Part shown: piece by piece, positions 60,098-64,000 of the stretch
Layout: every line of letters begins with the position of its first letter
Numbering within the stretch: position 1 is the stretch's first letter
Position numbers and translations under genes: made by a program
NCBI GenBank assembly: GCA_902806575.1
Contig: CADCXD010000001.1
Location: forward strand, 3,162,001 to 3,226,000
Source of the DNA: Jackrogersella multiformis
Lineage: Eukaryota; Ascomycota; Sordariomycetes; Xylariales; Hypoxylaceae
Direction: 5' to 3'
Length of the DNA stretch: 64,000 nt
The notes under the pieces: model-generated
What the model saw: only the letters and a program-made list of their open reading frames with translations
What the model was told of the DNA's origin: nothing
Databases searched by the model: none

Positions 60098-61715
60098 CAA
60101 CACCTCAATGTGGAGACGTCGTATTGTTCCCGATCCCAATCTGCGATCGAAAATAAGAAAAGGGAGAAAGCCACTCTAAGGCTCCAATGTGGCGATATAA
60201 ATTAAGAATGGCAGTGGAAGGTAGGTAATTATTCAAAAACTGAGCCTCTTAGTTACCCCCTGCCGCGTTCTATGCGATCTCCAAACAGAGCTGCCTGGAT
60301 ACACAGGAGAGACTGTACACACTCACACAACTGATCTCGTTTATCGATCCTTATGATTAAATGTAGACTGCCTTCAAAGCCTCTAATTACTGGGAAATTA
60401 GTATCTCCCATCTTCCTCCCAGGCAATCCGTGATTTATTCTTATTGGGAATAAGTCATCTTGCCATAACCCCGTACTCTTTTCTCCTTTCTATAGTTGTG
60501 GATCATAATAGGGGGCTAGACTCGGCCATGTACAGATATACATGGTAGGATGGGTCCATTGGCATCTGTAAGGGCTGCCAACCCACGTGTTCGAGAACTT
60601 AGAACGCCATTGCGGCTCAGCGGTCATGCCGTATCTCCGAAGTCGAGTGATCGCTTTTTAGTGCTTATGTTTAACTATTGCCCCAGTATTGTAACACGGC
60701 GTAGATCTTAAGAGTGGACGACATCTAATCTAGATGGGACTGTTGTACAAAATGGGGATGAGCATATCTCACTTCTGCAACTCGACCAACCGTTAGATAG
60801 GTGCTGCCGAGTTAATATAAAGCTTCGTTTATACCTTCTGTCCACGCATGTCGAGTTCTTACTTATTTCTAGATAAAGCTTGATTTAGTCCCTGTTTTCT
60901 GGAGAATTTTGTTCGTGAGACTCACGTCACATACGCTACTCATATCTCGAAAATACGCCACACACATTCGGAAGTAGACATCTTTCGGCGGAACTCTCAG
61001 TCGCCTTGTACGGAGGTAGCCCCAAGAAGGACTCGGACTAAGACTGGAGATGGATTTCATCCCAATGATACTGGCTTAGGGCAGTAGCTGGCGAGCTTCG
61101 GTTGCCGAGATTGGACTAAAATAGTTGGCACACGGGTTACTGTTCGGTGGAATAAAGCCTGATTCAATCCGAAACCGGTTTCAAGTTGCTATGGCATGAC
61201 CCGGTTTCGAGTATAATGTACCGAGATCCAGAGGCATGTGGGACTCTATGTCTTTTTCTGAATACGGATTAACGATATTTCTAGGTTCAATCAAGTCGAA
61301 CTTACCAATATGACAAATAATTGATCCATCATCTTGATCAAAGCTTCCAAGTTATCTCCTCGGAGTCGAAACTTGGAAGAGATGACCATTGGAGCGCTTA
61401 TGAAGCAAAGATGTTGATTAGGGTGACATAGAAAGACACCCGGTGGTTAGATGAACGTGCCTATCCGAAGCACTCCGACGCTGACTTACTGATACAACCT
61501 TCAGCTATGTCGCTCAAGTTTATTGGATGGATGTGTGGCTTCTGTTAAGAGAGAATATGGATGACTTCAATGTTGTATTGGTAATATGAGAAGAGGATGG
61601 CCGATCCACTGGTAGGGAATTGGTAAGGCAGAGGGAGGCAGGTAAAGAGGAAGGAGGAAGGTAAATGTTATTCTCTGGCAGAAGTGGAAGCCCCGATCTT
61701 CGACCCAGAGATGAT

Positions 61716-61753
61716 ACCTACCTACCTAGGTACCTAGGTATGTAGGTAGGTAC
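61716..61753. repeat. CCTAGGTA/TACC palindromic repeat cluster
   Basis: CTACCTACCTAGGTACC-type units followed by their complement; hairpin-capable. Confidence 0.8.
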
Positions 61754-62079
61754 ATGTCCGAGGAGGTATGTACCTAGGAGGTATGAGGTATGTATACCCA
61801 TACTATATTGTAAGTACTTTCTTGCCTATCTCCTTACCTCCTTACCTACCTGGGTACATACCTACAAGTATGTGGTTACCTGCTTTCCCCCCTCACCCCA
61901 TGTTTAACGGAAGGCAATAGCCGAAGCATGAATAAGTTGAAAGTTTAGGTACGCACCCTACTTACTACGTGTAGTAGAATAGTAAGTATATGCCGTACAT
62001 ATAGTACATACCTAGGCAGGTGCTAGACAATGGATATCTGGAGTACCTACCTACATACCTTTACTATTACTCGAGAACT

Positions 62080-62134
62080 AGGTACCTACCTACCTACCTA
62101 CCTACCTACCTAGGTAGGTACCTAGGTAGGTAGG
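62080..62134. repeat. longest CCTAGGTA/TACC palindromic repeat in the window
   Basis: About seven TACC units run into TAGG units with CCTAGG at the turning points, so the two halves are complementary and could fold into a hairpin. A related cluster follows at about 62183-62232. Confidence 0.85.
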
Positions 62135-62506
62135 AATTGGGTTGGGCACTAAGGCCGAATAGCCCTACCTATTACTTGCCTGCCTACCTACCTACCTAGG
62201 TACATGGCAGCTTGGTACCTTAGGTAGGTACCAAAAAGTCCCCCTGTCCAAATCTTTCACCTCCACCTAATCATCATCAACTTTTAGACATCCCAATCAC
62301 TTCACTTCCAATCCTCTTTCATATATCTTCGCCTAATGTGGAGGATGGGAGTATGGGCTGACCTCATTCGTCGCCACCTAGATGATTACCTCAATAGATA
62401 TGATAGTTTCCCTTGGAATGGGGCCGTCCTGCGTCAACTTGCAAAGAGTCACGCGACGAAAATGGCCGAACTGCGGTCTCATTAGTCATTATTTCTTCTC
62501 AAGCGC

Positions 62507-62534
62507 GCCTCTCGCCTCTCGCCTCTCGCCTCTC
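62507..62534. repeat. GCCTCTC tandem repeat, four units
   Basis: Four perfect 7-base units in non-coding sequence. Confidence 0.9.
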
Positions 62535-63200
62535 TGCATTCCCGACGGCGTTATTCTTCAAGATCGACGACATGCAGAACCCGTACCTGATAATGAATTC
62601 ATACACCTCATTCGAGTAACCCGATTGTAAATTCGCGAACGCTTCACAAGTTCGTAGCCGTGTCGCACCGCTTTCAGTCCTATCGAGGTCTTCTACGAGT
62701 GCTACAACTTTGTACGAAGCCTCATCATCATCATCACGTTGATCGAGATCTCCCATTCCTTTTACACAAAGAGACTGCCTGTTTTTATCTTTATCTTTCT
62801 TCGGATATGGGGCGCAGGACTTCATCGCCATACTTGGATTCTGTTTGGCTGCTGTACGTATTGAAATAGGGTAAGGGGCATCGATCCCATACAGTCTCCT
62901 TATCGTGTGTTTTCGTTGGTTTCGCGTCGTGGCTCCCGACGACAGCACAGTGATCCTTGGCTCAGCCATAGGTACGCGGGTGTGTCTAGCGAGGGCGCCG
63001 AGTTACCGTTGCCCTCGCCTATGCAGCAGGCAGATGGATACTCAGCATCCCGACAGGTTGCAGCAAGAGGAGTAACAATCCGTGCGTGGCAGAGAATAGC
63101 AACATCCCCTCTGCAATACTAGTGGGCAGCCCGGCAGGCTGTCTCGCACTAGCGGCAGCCGTCACGGCATAGCATCCAGTCCAATGCACGCCTTGCAGAA

Positions 63201-63228
63201 ATACCCATACCCATACCCATACCCATAC
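63201..63228. repeat. ATACCC hexamer repeat
   Basis: Four to five perfect ATACCC units. Not the canonical fungal telomere repeat (CCCTAA/TTAGGG). Confidence 0.9.
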
Positions 63229-64000
63229 TTTCTCTAGCCCTGGCCCCTGACCCCATACCTCAGATCTGAAGGACGGATGGAAGTGCATATTTCCCTAGCA
63301 GATATGTTGGAGGCCGTGCTCTTGGCTTGCTACCTAGAACCAGGTATCTGTTAGGCGGCACAGCACAGTACCCGCAGAGAGGCGTTTCGGCGCTACCACA
63401 ACAGGGTTATTCCGTGTTCATCCTTCATATGTACTGCGCTTGTACCTTCGCTCGTTCCTAGGTTAAGGTGTAGCTATCCGAGTGCACGGCGTTCCAAATA
63501 CTGGGAATCCGGTTCCATAGACGGTGCCAGGCGGCACATCGTACGTCGGGAGATCTAGAAAATTAGCTTCCTACGGCACTGAAAATCGGGGCTCCAAAGG
63601 AAGAACCCCGACGCCGCGAAGATGAACATCACAAGCCTTTAAATTCAACGGAACAGCCCAGAATTATTTTCTCTACCACCACCCCAGCCCCCTCAACAGT
63701 TTCCACCTGCAGATTTATGAGATATGATAGAGTTCCTCTTAGTGCTGAGGCAAATAATGCCTACTGAGCAAACCAAATAAGGCGCGGGTCAAAAGTTCCG
63801 TCAGCTCCGATCCAGTGATGATTCTCCCCTGTCGTCCTGGTTGTTGTTTGCAGTTGAAACATAAGCGTCGTTAATGGGATTGACAGAATTCTGACGTGGG
63901 CATAACGTGGGTCGCGAGCGATGGATGAGAGCCCAGGCCTCGCTCGCATGCACGATACGTCCTTAATCATCTCTGTCGCCGATCATCATCACGATTCAGT

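Larger units (their letters stand above)
60098..64000. other. repeat-rich non-coding region
   Basis: About 3.9 kb in which no gene is supported. The longest open frame (minus 62499-62969, 156 codons) ends inside a GCCTCTC tandem repeat and shows no domain. Several CCTAGGTA/TACC clusters and two short tandem repeats are listed separately. Confidence 0.45.

Noticed and set aside
62499..62969. 156-codon minus-strand open frame starting with ATG
   Set aside because: Ends in a GCCTCTC tandem repeat, with no domain, no splice support and weak coding character.
63201..63228. Possible internal telomere-like repeat
   Set aside because: The unit is ATACCC, not CCCTAA, and has only four to five copies.

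Overview
This is nuclear DNA from a filamentous ascomycete, most likely a Sordariomycete. The genes carry short introns of about 40 to 180 bases. Most introns have GTRNGY-type donors, a CTAAC or CTGAC branch site and a TAG or CAG acceptor. Neighbouring genes lie on both strands with no operons. The proteins are typical of Pezizomycotina: CYP51, a KipA-like kinesin, a Crt10 protein, a DUF3074 protein and a fungal-type bZIP factor. I cannot name the genus. Gene models were spliced by hand; unless stated otherwise, exon lengths sum to whole codons.

Layout. Positions 1-7.9 kb: 3' part of a bZIP factor, eIF3d, ribulose-phosphate 3-epimerase and, on the minus strand, a class V PLP enzyme. 7.9-12.4 kb: AT-rich and gene-poor, holding one small three-exon gene of unknown function. 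12.4-22.1 kb: a Tpa1/Ofd1 dioxygenase, endopolyphosphatase Ppn1 (minus), a phosphoglycerate-mutase-like protein (minus) and an STK19-like protein. 22.1-39.7 kb: long intergenic stretches around a KipA-like kinesin and a single-exon, fucosyltransferase-like type II membrane protein, plus a doubtful very short spliced gene. 39.7-55.6 kb: CYP51, a DUF3074 protein, valyl-tRNA synthetase, an Mep1/3-type ammonium transporter (minus) and a Crt10 family protein (minus). 55.6-64 kb: a decayed region with a head-to-head pair of broken genes, an AAA+ ATPase on minus and a STAND/NLR-like protein on plus. After these come a probable copia-type LTR and about 4 kb of repeat-rich non-coding DNA.

Most intact genes are single-copy housekeeping functions (translation, pentose phosphate pathway, sterol synthesis, polyphosphate and ammonium handling). 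They do not form a pathway cluster. The most interesting points are: an ATG-less, acid-free, arginine-rich reading frame fused upstream of valyl-tRNA synthetase, consistent with a mitochondrial isoform started at a non-AUG codon; the decayed AAA+/STAND pair; a frame-preserving intron inside the bZIP DNA-binding motif; and a palindromic ACCTAGGT/TACC motif repeated through most intergenic regions. I saw no tRNA, rRNA, CRISPR array or secondary-metabolite cluster, although I could not scan for RNA genes exhaustively.
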